A DNA stretch of 64,000 nucleotides from Streptomyces altiplanensis (GCA_003719395.1 RHMC01000001.1:62001-126000); one strand, 5' to 3'. Counted from the first letter of the stretch, positions 1 to 9,512 are shown. A program made the numbers and translations. The notes: generated by a model not told the origin, from the sequence alone.

Positions 1-1625
1 GTTGCCGGCCGCGAATCCCTGGTGGCCCGACGCCCAGCTGTGTCCGGCGTACACGTCGAAGCCGCGCAGGAAGGGGAAGGCGGTGTCGGTGCGGCTGGGG
101 TTGGCGGCGTCCCGTACGAGCGTCTTGACCATGCCGCCCCACGCGGAGTCGGCGGCCCAGGCCGGGTCGTACTGGGCGACGATCGCGGCGGCGTAGACGT
201 AGTAGCTGTAGTGGAAGTGGTGGTCGTTGAGCTCGGTGTCGCTGCCGTACGACGCCGGGTAGCCGGTCAGCGTCTTCCAGGTCCTGTCGTACGAGAACTC
301 GTTGGCTCCGCCGGCCGTGAACCAGTCCTGGAGGCGGCCCTTCATCAGGCCGAGCAGCTTGTCGCGGACGGCGGTCTCACCGATCTGGTCGGCGACGGGC
401 ACGAGTTGGGCGAGGCGGCCCAGCGCCTTGCCGGTCCAGTAGGTGTCGGTGGCGCCGGAGAAGGGGTCGGAGGCGTTCGCGGCCTCGTTCAGATAACCCC
501 TGAGCCTCGCCTTGTCGACACCGCCCGACTGCGGCAGGGCGGGCAGCACGGCGGAGGCCCGCTGGCTGGTGGCGAAGGACGCGCCCTCGCGGACCTTCAT
601 CGTGCCGCGCGGCGAGACGTAGGTGTACGGGGTGAGCGGGTCGGAGGTGTGCAGCCACTGGTGGCGGTAGAGGGCCTGGAGCGTGCCCGTCTGGCTGCCC
701 TCTTTCGCCTCGGTGGTGAGGGTGTACGTCGCCTTCACCGTGCCGCCGGTGGAGCTCCAGCTCGCCTTCGATCCGGTGACGAAGCTGTACGCGTACTTCT
801 TGTACGTCGCGAGGGCGTCGGTGGAGGGCAGTACCGCGAGCGAGAAGTAGTCCTTGGCGCCGAGGCCGGCGGTGAGGGTGGATCCGGCGATGTTCCAGTC
901 GCTGCCGGTCGGCGCGAAGAGGGCGTAGTGGTGGCCGGCGACGGTGATGCCGAGGACGTTGCCCTGGTCGGCGAAGACGGTGGGCGCGGCGGCGGTGGTG
1001 ATCTGGGCACTGCCGCCCGAGCCCTTGGCGTACACGAAGGGCAGGCCGTGGCCGATGGTGGTGCGCAGGGTGCGGGCGCCGTCGGACCAGTAGGGGGTGA
1101 CGGTCCAGTCGGACCAGTCGTCGGCCTTGGTGTCGGGCGAGTTGAGACCGGTCAGGCCGAGCGTGAGGTCGCGCTTGTGGGCGTACTCGTACTGGCGGCC
1201 GTCGCCGACGACGGCGGGGGTCGTCGGGTAGCCGACTTCGAGGCCGGCGGCGGTGGCCTGGTAGGTGAGCGGGTGCCCGTACATGGGCGTGGAGTGCGGG
1301 TTGTCGCCGTACCGCTGGAAGGCGAGGGAGGACCACCAGTCGTTGGTGGGGAGCGGCCGGTCCTTCGCGGCCGGGGTGAGCTTGGGGGTGACGGGTGTGC
1401 CGGTGTTGGTGGTGGGGCCGGAGGTTCCGGCGGGGCGCACGTCGGAGTAACTGCCCGATCCGACGGGGACGGTGGCCGCGGCGCCGGGGCGGCGGCGGTG
1501 CCCAGGCCGAGGGCGGTCAGGGCGGAGACGAGGATCAGCGCGGACGTGGATCTGGCAGATCTGGCGGGTTTGGCGGGTTTGACGGACCTGACGGACCTGA
1601 CGGATCTGAACGGGGGAGCTGGCAT
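1..1625 (-). CDS. Secreted GH81 endo-1,3-beta-glucanase, 3' end beyond window, frameshifted
   Basis: The protein should hydrolyse internal beta-1,3-glucan linkages (fungal wall glucan, laminarin) outside the cell. ATG 1625 is chosen because GAGG lies 8 nt upstream; an in-frame GTG at 1634 is the alternative. The first ~45 residues form a signal peptide with an Arg/Lys/Pro-rich start and a hydrophobic core (ALILVSALTALGLGTAAA). The remainder matches GH81: a beta-sandwich region opening with LPTNDWWSSLAFQRYGDN, then catalytic-region motifs FDVYAGHSWASG and TELNDHHFHYSYYVYAAA. The left edge of the window cuts it before the usual catalytic Glu segment. The signal-peptide frame and GH81 frame differ by one base near 1470-1490. 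A LacI-type operator lies 36 nt upstream. Confidence 0.85.
1552..1609. repeat. Imperfect 9-bp tandem repeats inside the GH81 signal peptide
   Basis: About six degenerate 9-mers follow one another, of the types TTGGCGGGT and CTGACGGAC. They encode the repeated Arg-Ser-Val and Lys-Pro-Ala steps of the signal-peptide n-region. The unit is a multiple of three, so copy-number change would lengthen or shorten the positive n-region without a frameshift. Confidence 0.7.
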
Positions 1626-1660
1626 GGACGGCACCTCGAAGTCATGGGGGAAGGGCGTCC

Positions 1661-1672
1661 GAGAGCGCTCTC
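1661..1672. promoter_or_regulatory. LacI-family-type operator GAGAGCGCTCTC
   Basis: This is a perfect 12-bp palindrome with the central GCGC typical of operators bound by actinobacterial LacI-family sugar regulators. It lies 36 bp upstream of the GH81 start, a good position for repression relieved by glucan breakdown products. That function is inferred; no LacI-type gene is present in the window. Confidence 0.65.
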
Positions 1673-1819
1673 AGATATCAGGGAACGTAAAACTTCTGAA
1701 ATACAAGTGTCAATACGTGTGACACGGACGACAGTTGGAGATGCGGCGGGTCACCACGCGTTCAACTGTTGACGGTACGGGCAGGCGGGTGGCACGGCAC
1801 AGGTGTGTGAGCTCCCACG

Positions 1820-1848
1820 TTGACAGGCGACTGCCGGGTACGTGTAAT
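1820..1848 (+). promoter_or_regulatory. Promoter-like TTGACA-17-TGTAAT in a 450-bp gap
   Basis: The gap 1673-2122 holds no convincing gene. Within it TTGACA (1820-1825) and TGTAAT (1843-1848) are separated by 17 bp, a good match to a vegetative sigma (HrdB-type) promoter reading rightward. It would give a leader of about 270 nt to the gene at 2123. I see no obvious attenuator hairpin or small ORF with a good ribosome site in that leader. Confidence 0.45.
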
Positions 1849-2122
1849 GGAGCCGGTGTCGCGTGACTCCGGCCAAAGAGCAGTGGGCCGGCCGGTGATC
1901 GGGCGAACACCCTTCCCCGAGGGGCCCGCCATGAGTTCACACTCCGCGCCCTGTACATGACGTAGCGCATCCGCACGTCGTCTTCCGTCTTTCTCTTTGC
2001 GCGCTTCCCGGCACCCTCACGCGTGCCGTGTGCCGTGCGGTCGCTCCGCCCTGCGCGCATCACCATCGGCCACTCCCGCAGCCACTGCGGGTCCACCTGC
2101 ATCTCCGGAGACACCGAACCGT

Positions 2123-3055
2123 ATGCCCACGCCTTTCAACCAATCCGTCATCGAGGAGTTCCGCGCCAACGGAGGGAAGGTCGGCGGCCCCTTCGCGGGC
2201 GAGGACCTGCTCCTGCTCACCACCACCGGCGCGAAGTCGGGGAAGGAGACCACCACTCCCCTCGGTTACGTCCGCCACGGCGATTCGCTGGTGATCGTCG
2301 GGTCCAACCTCGGCGCCCCGCGCCATCCCGACTGGTACCACAACCTGCTCGCCCACCCCGTGGTACGGGTGGAGACCGGCACCCGGACCTTCGAGGCCCT
2401 CGCGGTTCCCGCCGAGGGGGCGCGGCGCGAGGAACTGTTCGGGCACGTCGTGCGCGTGGCGCCCGGATACGGCGACTACCAGGCCCGGACCACCCGGCCC
2501 CTGCCGGTCGTGGTGCTGGAGCGCGCCGAGCCCGACGGCTGGGAGGAGCCCGTCGAGATCAAGAGCCTCGCCGACAAACTCATGGAGGTCCACACCTGGC
2601 TGCGGGGCCAGCTGCGTCAGGTGAGGGCGGAGGTCGACGCCCACTTCGCCGCACGCGCGGCCCACCATGGCCCCGGTGAACCCCCGGCCCCGGGTCTCGG
2701 GCTGCAGATCCGGCAGCGCTGCCTGGCGTTCTGCCAGACCCTGGAGTTCCACCACACCAGTGAGGACGCGCACCTGTTCCCCGGAATCGCCCGTTACCAC
2801 CCCCACTTGACCGACACCTTCGACCGGCTCCGCGACGAGCACCGCACGGTCGCGCGCATCCAGGGCGAGCTGGTGACCCTGCTGGCCGGCATCGGCATCG
2901 CCGACCCCCGGCGTTTCCGCTCCGAGCTGGACCGGATGTCGACGGAGCTGAACGCGCACCTCGACTACGAGGAGGAGTCGGTTCTCCCCCTCCTGGCCGG
3001 GGTTCCATGGCCTCCGGCTCCTCCCGTGAGCACGGCCGGGGACAGCAACGGCTGA
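2123..3055 (+). CDS. F420-dependent nitroreductase (Ddn/DUF385)-hemerythrin fusion
   Basis: 310 residues in two domains. Residues ~1-140 match the Ddn/F420H2-dependent reductase family (LLLLTTTGAKSGKETTTPLGY, then HPDWYHNLLAHPVVRVETG), a split-barrel fold using deazaflavin F420 to reduce quinones or nitroaromatics. Residues ~155-300 are a hemerythrin HHE four-helix bundle with likely di-iron ligands in EVHTWLRG, FHHTSEDAHLF, DEHRTVARI and NAHLDYEEESVLP. The start ATG 2123 precedes MPTPFNQSVIEEFRANGG, a normal N-terminus for the family; GGAG lies 12 nt upstream. Fusing a redox flavin-like enzyme to an O2/NO-sensing di-iron module suggests a role in oxidative or nitrosative stress, but the substrate is unknown. 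Confidence 0.85.
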   Translation: MPTPFNQSVIEEFRANGGKVGGPFAGEDLLLLTTTGAKSGKETTTPLGYVRHGDSLVIVGSNLGAPRHPDWYHNLLAHPVVRVETGTRTFEALAVPAEGARREELFGHVVRVAPGYGDYQARTTRPLPVVVLERAEPDGWEEPVEIKSLADKLMEVHTWLRGQLRQVRAEVDAHFAARAAHHGPGEPPAPGLGLQIRQRCLAFCQTLEFHHTSEDAHLFPGIARYHPHLTDTFDRLRDEHRTVARIQGELVTLLAGIGIADPRRFRSELDRMSTELNAHLDYEEESVLPLLAGVPWPPAPPVSTAGDSNG

Positions 3056-3133
3056 CCGGACACGCGGGGCTGCGACGGTCCGGTCCGGTTCCTCCGGCGT
3101 CACAGCTCCGCGGCTCGCCCGGCCGGAACTTCC

Positions 3134-3145
3134 GAGAGCGCTCTC
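3134..3145. promoter_or_regulatory. Second GAGAGCGCTCTC palindrome, at a gene end
   Basis: This copy is identical to the palindrome at 1661-1672, and the identity extends to 17 bp (TCCGAGAGCGCTCTCAG in both). It overlaps the stop codon of the leftward MpaB-like gene, between two convergent genes, so it cannot be an ordinary promoter-proximal operator for either. It might be an auxiliary looping site for the GH81 operator 1.5 kb away, or a fortuitous stem. Confidence 0.4.
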
Positions 3146-4013
3146 AGCGGCCGCGGGCTGCGCCGCCACGGTGCCGCGCCCGGGCCTCCCGCGCCAGGGG
3201 CAGGCAGCGCAGCCGCTCGGGCAGCAGCGGAACCAGGGTGCGTACGACGCGGCTGAACCGGCGCAGTCTGCGCTCCTGTGCGTCGCTCCACTCCAGCCCG
3301 AGGGCCTGGCGCGCGTCCGGCGGCAGGTAGCCGACGGTGAGGAACGCCCTGAAGCGGGCCAGCGGCGGCAGCAGGACCGGCCACAGGGCGCGCAGGACGA
3401 GGCGTACCGGCAGCGGGCCGCGGTCGGGGGCGGGGATCCGGGCGTCGGTGGCGAGCAGCTCGCGCACCACCACGGTCGCTTCCAGTTCGTCGGCCAGCAT
3501 CTTGCGGTAGTGCGGCCAGAACTCCTCGACGGTCTGCGGCATGTCCCGGTCGTCGATGCCGAGAATCCGGCCGACCTGGAGCCACTCCGCGTACAGCTGC
3601 CGCTCCTCGGCCCCGGTCAGCGGCCGGAAGAGGTAGCGCAGTGCGTGCTGGTAGCACGGGAAGCCGGTGGCGTGGACCCAGGAGTAGTGCGCGGGGTCCA
3701 GGGCGTGGTAGCGGCGGCCGTGCGCGTCGGTGCCCCGGATCGTCTTGTGGAGCTGCCGGAGCCGGCGGCCTTCCTCGGCGGCCGCCTCTCCCCCGTACAC
3801 CCACAGCTGCACGGAGCGCTGCGACCGCTCGCCGCGTCCCCACGGGTCCGTGCGGAAGACGGAGTGCTGGTCGACGCCCGCGCCGACGGCCGGGTGCGCG
3901 ACCTGGAGGGTGAGCGCGGCGGGCAGCATGAGCAGCGCGCGCACGTCCCCGGCGACCGACCACAGAATGCCGCCGGGCGGGGGTGGCACGGGGTCCTGCC
4001 TGCCTTTCCTCAC
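3144..4013 (-). CDS. MpaB/latex-clearing-like oxygenase (DUF2236 family)
   Basis: About 289 residues of the MpaB/Lcp-like DUF2236 family, whose members are heme or metal-dependent oxygenases or mycophenolic-acid-pathway-like enzymes. The motif pattern is GGILWSVAGDVRALLMLPAA near the N-terminus, then HxxIRGTDAHGRRYHALDPAHYSWVH-type and CYQHALRYLF segments bearing the conserved His residues. The start is uncertain. GTG 4013 abuts a GGAGG with almost no spacing, and GTG 3989 (before PPPPGGILWS) is also possible. Longer upstream readings lack family similarity. The gene is convergent with the reductase-hemerythrin gene and ends in the second palindrome. The substrate cannot be read from the sequence. 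Confidence 0.75.
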   Translation of the reverse strand: MRKGRQDPVPPPPGGILWSVAGDVRALLMLPAALTLQVAHPAVGAGVDQHSVFRTDPWGRGERSQRSVQLWVYGGEAAAEEGRRLRQLHKTIRGTDAHGRRYHALDPAHYSWVHATGFPCYQHALRYLFRPLTGAEERQLYAEWLQVGRILGIDDRDMPQTVEEFWPHYRKMLADELEATVVVRELLATDARIPAPDRGPLPVRLVLRALWPVLLPPLARFRAFLTVGYLPPDARQALGLEWSDAQERRLRRFSRVVRTLVPLLPERLRCLPLAREARARHRGGAARGR

Positions 4014-4203
4014 TCCTCCAGTATGCGATCCCGGCCCCGTCCCAGGTGGCACGGGGTGCGGGCGGTGGTGGTACGCACGGCAAGGGGCCGCCCTGCCGTC
4101 CTGGAAGCGCTCTCCGGCGCACCTCACGGGGGGCACCGAGGCCGTAACGGCCGGGGCGGGCGTGCCGTACGACGGGCGTACCGGCCCCGTCGGCAACGGA
4201 AGT

Positions 4204-4232
4204 TGGCCGGATCATGCCCAACCGTCCGGCCA
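4204..4232. promoter_or_regulatory. Inverted repeat TGGCCGGA-13-TCCGGCCA in divergent intergenic region
   Basis: The 307-bp space between the MpaB-like gene and the sphingomyelinase contains a perfect 8-bp inverted repeat (4204-4211 and 4225-4232). Its position, about 90 bp before the sphingomyelinase start, suits a repressor or activator site. No specific regulator can be assigned and nothing else recognisable lies in the gap. Confidence 0.35.
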
Positions 4233-4320
4233 TTCGCCACCGAAAGGCTACCGATAAGTAACTCCGGCTGATTTGATGTGCGGCGCCGATCATCACCCCC
4301 CACCCGAAACGGGAGTTCCA

Positions 4321-5321
4321 GTGCCGCACTCCGTGCTCCGCCGTACCCCTGGCGCAGCCCTGGCCACCGCACTCGCGGCCGCCACACTTGCCGCGACCGC
4401 CCCGTCCGCCTCCGCCGCCCCGACGGCTCCGGCCGCCGCCGAGGTGCCGTCGCTGAAGGTGCTGTCGTACAACGCCTTCCTCTTCAGCAAGAACCTCTAC
4501 CCCAACTGGGGCCAGGACCACCGGGCGAAGGCCATCCCGGCGCCTCCTTCTTCCAGGGCAACGACGTCGTCGTCGTCCAGGAGGCCTTCGACAACGGCGC
4601 CTCGGACGCGCTGAAGAGCAACGCCGCCGCGCAGTACCCGTACCAGACACCGGTGATGGGCCGCAGCAAGGACGGCTGGGACGCGACCGGCGGGTCCTAC
4701 TCCGCCACGACTCCGGAGGACGGCGGGGTCGCGGTGCTCAGCAAGTGGCCGGTCGTGCGCAAGGAGCAGTACGTCTACAAGGACGCGTGCGGCGCCGACT
4801 GGTACTCCAACAAGGGCTTCGTGTACGCCGTGCTGAACGTGAACGGCGCGTCGGTCCACGTCGTCGGCACGCACGCCCAGTCGACCGACCCGGGCTGCGG
4901 CGCGGGCGAGGCCGCCCTGATGCGCAGCCGGCAGTTCAAGGCGATCGACGCCTTCCTCGACGGCAAGAACATCCCCGCGTCCGAGCAGGTGATCGTCGCG
5001 GGCGACTTCAACGTCGACTCGCACAGCCCCGAGTACGCCACGATGCTCGCCGACGGCGGCCTGGCCGACTCCGACGCGCGCACCGGGCACCCGTACTCCT
5101 TCGACACCGCCGACAACTCGATCGCGTCCGAGCGCTACCCGGACGACCCGCGCGAGGACCTCGACCACGTCCTGCACCGCGCCGGACACGCCAGGCCGGA
5201 GGGCTGGACGAACGAGGTGATCAAGGAGCGGAGCGCGCCCTGGACCGTCTCCAGCTGGGGCAAGCAGTACACGTACACCAATCTGAGCGACCACTACCCG
5301 GTCGTGGCGGGCAGCCGCTGA
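4321..5321 (+). CDS. Secreted sphingomyelinase C (DNase I-fold), one frameshift
   Basis: The protein hydrolyses sphingomyelin to ceramide and phosphocholine outside the cell. GTG 4321 has GGGAG 5 nt upstream and opens a Sec signal peptide ending SASA. The mature part starts VPSLKVLSYNAFLFSKNLYP. The DNase I-like fold is shown by VVVVQEAF (metal-binding Glu), GTHAQS, VIVAGDFNVD and the terminal LSDHYPV (catalytic His). Length and motif order match bacterial neutral sphingomyelinases. The reading frame slips by one base near 4535-4545, between KAIP and the FFQGNDVVVVQ segment; both halves are well conserved, so an indel error is likelier than decay. Confidence 0.85.
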
Positions 5322-5369
5322 CCGCACTCCTGCGGCCACGCCCCTGCGGGCCGATGTCACATTCCGCGC

Positions 5370-5414
5370 CGTCCCGTCCGTCCTGGTGAGCAGAGGACCG
5401 GAACGGACGGGACG
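5370..5414. terminator. 12-bp inverted repeat between sphingomyelinase and FAD oxidoreductase genes
   Basis: CGTCCCGTCCGT (5370-5381) is the exact complement of ACGGACGGGACG (5403-5414), with a 21-nt spacer holding a smaller TCCT/AGGA pair. It follows the sphingomyelinase stop by 48 nt and ends just before the AAGGAG of the next gene. It could terminate the upstream transcript, or occlude the downstream ribosome site if the two genes are co-transcribed. Confidence 0.5.
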
Positions 5415-5426
5415 AAGGAGAAGGAC

Positions 5427-6610
5427 ATGCCTGTGGACGGAACGGTGACCGTGATCGGCGGCGGAGTGGCGGGACTGGTCTCCGCCGTCGCCTGCGCCGA
5501 GGCGGGCGTGCGCGTGGACCTGTACGAGGCGCACGGATCGCTCGGCGGGCGGGGGAGGGCCACGCCCGCGCCGTACGTCGCCCATGAGGGCCCGCACGTC
5601 TTCTACAGCGATCTGCCGCACTGGAAGTGGCTCACCGGCCGCGGTCTGACCGGGCCGGTCGTGCTGCCGCCGCTGCGGCAGGCCAAGGCCGGATTCGTGC
5701 GCGACGGACGGATGCGGCTCGTGCCGCCGCCGGGCTGGCGCGGATGGTGCTGCCGGGCCGTCCGCGCACCGCGCCGGTCGACGAGACCTTCCACGACTGG
5801 GCGTCCCGGCGGTACGGCGAGGGCACCGCGCGGGCGGCGGCCAACGCGCTCGGCGTGGTGACGTACGACGCCGGCACCGGGCGGCTGTCGGCCGCCTTCG
5901 TGTGGGAACTGTTCCGGCGGGTGTACGCGCCGACGGTGCCGACCGTGCGGTGGGTGGCCGGCGGCTGGCAGGGCGTCGTCGACCGCATGGAGGCGCGGGC
6001 GCGGGATCTCGGCGTACGGATCCGTACGGGGGCACGGCTGACCGGGCTGCCGGGCGGAGGGCCGGTGATCGTCGCCACGGAACTCTCCTCGGCGCGCCGG
6101 CTGCTGGGCGACGAGTCGCTGCGCTGGGAGAGCGGGCACTGCGTGATGCGTGATCTGGCGGTGCGCAGTGACCGGCGGGACCGGCTGGTGGCGGTCGACC
6201 TCGATGCGGGCGGCTTCCACGAGTCGTACTCGATGCAGGACGCGTCGATCGCGCCGCGCGGGGAGTCCCTGTTCCAGCTGGACATGCCGGTACGGGCGGG
6301 CGAGAGCACCGGCGCGGCGCGGGAGCGGCTCGACGCGTTCACCGATCTGACGGTGCCGGGATGGCGGGAGCGGACGACCTGGCAGCGTACGGCCACGGCG
6401 AAGGGCCGGACCGGGGCGCTCGACCTGCCGGGGGCGACCTGGCGGGACCGTCCGGCGATCGACCGGGGCGACGGGGTGTTCCTGGCGGGGGACATGGTGG
6501 CCGCGCCCGGTATGCGCGGGGAGATCGCGATCTTCAGCGGGATCCGGGCGGCGGAGGGCGCGGTGCGGGCGGTGCGGGCGGCCCGCGCGGCGCGTTCCGG
6601 AGCGGCGTAG
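5427..6610 (+). CDS. Phytoene-desaturase-like FAD/NAD(P) oxidoreductase, one frameshift
   Basis: An FAD-dependent amine-oxidase/phytoene-desaturase-like enzyme. The N-terminus carries a Rossmann dinucleotide motif (VTVIGGGVAGLVSAVACAEAG) followed by the family's YEAHGSLGGRGR. The C-terminus has the second FAD contact, VFLAGDMVAAPGMRGE. ATG 5427 has AAGGAG upstream with good spacing. The frame shifts by one base near 5725-5740, before the segment ARMVLPGRPRTAPVDETF; the downstream half is otherwise intact. No carotenoid genes lie nearby, so the substrate is unclear. Confidence 0.75.
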
Positions 6611-6679
6611 TCGCGAGGGGTTCGCACCTGGTCACGGGCGGTTTTTCGGCAGTGGCTGCAAGGGAGTTGATGTGCCACT

Positions 6680-7674
6680 GTGAAGTGCATGACGGGTCAC
6701 GGACACGGACACCATCATCACCATGGTCATCAGGACCGGATCGACTCCGCGCTCGAAGGGTCGTCGGCCGGGCTGCGGACCCTCTGGTTCTCCTTCGCCG
6801 TACTCGCGGCGACCACCGTCGCCCAGGCCGTGGTCGCCGCCCTCTCGGGGTCGGTCGCGCTGCTCGGCGACACCGTCCACAACGCCACCGACGCCCTGAC
6901 CGCCGTTCCCCTCGCCGTCGCCTTCCTGCTGGGGCGGCGTGCGGCGACCCGCCGCTACACCTACGGCTTCGGGCGGGCCGAGGACCTGGCGGGCGTGTCG
7001 TGGCGCTGGTGATCGCAGCCTCCGCGGTGTTCGCCGGGTACGAGCGTGCGGGCGCCTCCTCGAACCGCAGGAGGTCGGCCACCTCCCCGCCGTCGCCGCG
7101 GCCGGCCTGATCGGTTTCGCGGGCAACGAGTGGGTGGCGCGGGCCCGTATCCGTACCGGCAGGAGGATCGGCTCCCCGCGCTCTCGCCGACGGGATGCAC
7201 GCCCGCACCGACGGGTTCACCTCCCTCGCCGTACTGCTGGGCGCGGGCTGTTCGGCTCTCGGCTGGCGCTACGCCGACCCGCTGATCGGGCTTGTGATCA
7301 TGGCCGTGATCGTGCTGGTGCTGCGGGGTACGGCCCGGGAGATCTGGCACCGGCTGATGGACGCGGTCGATCCGGCGCTGGTGGACGAGGCCGAGCACGC
7401 GCTCTCCCATGTCGAGGGCGTACGGGCGGTGGGGGCCGTCCGCATGCGGTGGCTCGGCCACAGCCTGCGCGCCGAGACGTCCGTGGTGGTCGACCCGGAC
7501 CTGACGGTGGTCCAGGCGCATGCGGTGGCGGTGGCCGCGGAACACGCGCTGCTGCACGCGGTGGAGCGGCTGGCCTGCGCCACGGTGCACGTGGACCACG
7601 CCCCGCAGGCGGCGGCTCCCGACCCGCACGCCGCCCTGGCCCACCATTTCGCCCCGGCCGTGTCCTCCGGGTGA
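6680..7674 (+). CDS. Cation diffusion facilitator (CDF) metal exporter, several frameshifts
   Basis: A CDF-family transporter that exchanges Zn/Co/Fe-type cations for protons in the cytoplasmic membrane. The N-terminus is a His-rich metal-binding tail (GHGHGHHHHHGHQD), then TM1-TM2 with the site-A-like ALLGDTVHNATDALTA and GFGRAED. After the slips come TM4-TM5 with HARTDGFTSLAVLLGA (second H/D motif) and a cytoplasmic ferredoxin-like domain ending in ATVHVDH. Frame changes occur near 7005, near 7060 and near 7190. Because every CDF segment survives, I treat it as one gene. GTG 6680 is 13 nt after GGAG; ATG 6689 is the alternative. Confidence 0.75.
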
Positions 7675-7961
7675 CGCGTACAGCGGCAAACGTGCCCGCG
7701 CGCTCCGTCACTCACGGAGCCGAGGACGGACAGCGGCGCCTGGAACGGCAACAGCGGCAGCGGCAGCGGCAGCGGTGTACGGATCGCGCCGGGGTCGGAC
7801 GGCGCCGGTCACTGCGGGGAGCGGTGGCGGGAACGGCTGCCGGCATGGCGCTCGGAGCGGGCACGGGTACGGTGCCCCGGTACCGGAGCCGCGCCACCTG
7901 CGCACCCCGACCCTGTAACCGGCCGGGCCGGCGGGCGCCCCTCTCTTGAAGCGCCCTTCTG
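7675..7961. other. Convergent intergenic region with CAGCGG x4
   Basis: No gene is visible between the stop codons of the CDF gene and the PstS-like gene. The only distinct structure is four perfect tandem copies of CAGCGG at 7752-7775. No strong U-tailed hairpin is apparent. Confidence 0.5.
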
Positions 7962-9512
7962 CTAGGTCGGGCGGCAGAGCAGCGGCTTCGCCAGTTCGGA
8001 GCAGGGCCGGTGCCCGTGGGAGCGGAGGATGTCCTTGCCGACCTCGTTGGCCAGGTAACGCAGGAAACCGGCGGCGATGGAGTCGGCGGGCGGCTCTCCG
8101 TAGGTGTACGCGAACTCCGTCTGCCAGTACGGGTACGCGCCCTCGTCGGCGCCTTCCAGCGTGGCCGAGTACCCGTCGATGCGTACCTGCCGGAGGTCGT
8201 CGTGCGTGAGCGCGGCGCCGACCTCGCTGTGGCCGAGGGCTCCGGGGGTCGTGGACACGGTGTTCAGGAGGGTGCGGGTGTCGTCGACCTCGCAGCGGCC
8301 CGGCCTGTTCTCCTCCATGGCCGCGCAGTCGCCCTCGGTGACCTTCATCGGTTCCTCGCCGTCCAGGACCTGCTGGACGAGCGTGGCCCGGGTGCCGGAG
8401 CCGGGGTTGCGGCTGATGAGGTGGATGGGGAGGGGGTTGCCGTTCACCTGGCTCCAGTTGGTGATCTCCCCCGCGTAGATCTGCCGGACCTGCTTCAGGG
8501 ACAGGTCCTGGATTCCGGTGTCCTTGTTGACGACCAGGGTGAACAGGGACAACGCGACGGGTCTGGGCAGCAGTTGCGGGCGGCGGTCGCTCTTGGCCCC
8601 GTCGGTGAACGCCAGCCGGTCGGGGAGCCCGTGGCCGCCCGGGTCCTTCGCGTCCTTGCCCGCGGTGGCGAGCGCGTCGAGTCCGGCGACGCTGCCCTTG
8701 AACGAGTTCTCCGGAAGGGGGATACGGGCGTCCGGACACGTCTTCTCGTACTGCTTCGCGGCCTGCCGGACCACGGGCTCGAAAGCGGTGGAGCCGACGA
8801 GTGTCAGTGTGCCCTTGGCGCAGTCCAGAGGGGCGGCCTGGACGTTTCCCCTGGTGAACGTGGTGAAGGACTGGGCGGCGGCCACGAGGACCAGGAGTGC
8901 GATGAACACCATGACCGGCTTCGAGGCGAACGTGTGGCTCGCGGTCCTCTTGATCCTCCCGCCGCGCACCCCGCCCTTGACGCCCGCCACGATCACCGGG
9001 TCGGGGAACTCCTGCCCCGCCGCGGACGCGGGGTCGCGTTCCAGGACGGCGAGGACCTTGTAATGGGCGCCGCGGTTGAGGGGCACCCTGGGCAGCTCGA
9101 TGAGGCTGTCGCTGGTCCGCAGGCCGGCGGCTCCCTCGAAACAGGGGCCCAGGTAGTCGTGGCTGAGTTCGGTCACGACCATGCCGACGACGCGGCGGCC
9201 CGGAAAACTGGCCCGTACGCCGACCTGGTCGTCGTCGCGTACGACGTAGTCGCCCGCGTCGATCAGGGTCCAGCCGCTGTTCTGGATGCGCAGCAGCACG
9301 AACGACGGGTCGAGCAGCGGGGTGTCGTTCCGCCGCATCTGCTGCAGCACTCCGGCGTACGGGGAGTTGGCCGCGTCCGTCGCGGTGGTGTCCATCTGCA
9401 CCCGGTAGCCGAGCCTCTTGCGGCCGACGAGCGCGAACTCCCACGTGGCCGCGATCACGGGGATCGCCAGGCCGAGGACGGCGATCGCTGACTCCCAGGG
9501 GAAACCGTTCAC
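7962..9512 (-). CDS. Membrane-anchored PstS-like phosphate-binding domain protein
   Basis: 516 residues. A first membrane segment lies at ~9-28 (AIAVLGLAIPVIAATWEFAL), followed by a ~170-residue soluble region lacking a family I recognise. A second membrane segment lies at ~205-225 (VFIALLVLVAAAQSF). The C-terminal ~290 residues resemble PBP-like/PstS phosphate-binding proteins: LVGSTAFEPVV, LVVNKDTGI, IYAGEITNWSQVNG and RNPGSGTRATLV. GTG 9512 has GGGAG with 6-nt spacing. PstS is normally a lipoprotein next to pstCAB. Here it is fused behind two membrane segments and has no transporter genes nearby, so sensing or scavenging is likelier than classical transport. Confidence 0.7.
   Translation of the reverse strand: MNGFPWESAIAVLGLAIPVIAATWEFALVGRKRLGYRVQMDTTATDAANSPYAGVLQQMRRNDTPLLDPSFVLLRIQNSGWTLIDAGDYVVRDDDQVGVRASFPGRRVVGMVVTELSHDYLGPCFEGAAGLRTSDSLIELPRVPLNRGAHYKVLAVLERDPASAAGQEFPDPVIVAGVKGGVRGGRIKRTASHTFASKPVMVFIALLVLVAAAQSFTTFTRGNVQAAPLDCAKGTLTLVGSTAFEPVVRQAAKQYEKTCPDARIPLPENSFKGSVAGLDALATAGKDAKDPGGHGLPDRLAFTDGAKSDRRPQLLPRPVALSLFTLVVNKDTGIQDLSLKQVRQIYAGEITNWSQVNGNPLPIHLISRNPGSGTRATLVQQVLDGEEPMKVTEGDCAAMEENRPGRCEVDDTRTLLNTVSTTPGALGHSEVGAALTHDDLRQVRIDGYSATLEGADEGAYPYWQTEFAYTYGEPPADSIAAGFLRYLANEVGKDILRSHGHRPCSELAKPLLCRPT

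Noticed and set aside
22..1722. Very long rightward open frame opposite the GH81 gene
   Set aside because: Its product is Gly/Val/Arg-rich with no family features, and the opposite strand encodes an unmistakable GH81 enzyme; it is a GC-skew shadow.
7752..7775. CAGCGG x4 considered as a regulatory array
   Set aside because: It lies between two convergent stop codons and the hexamer is common in GC-rich DNA.
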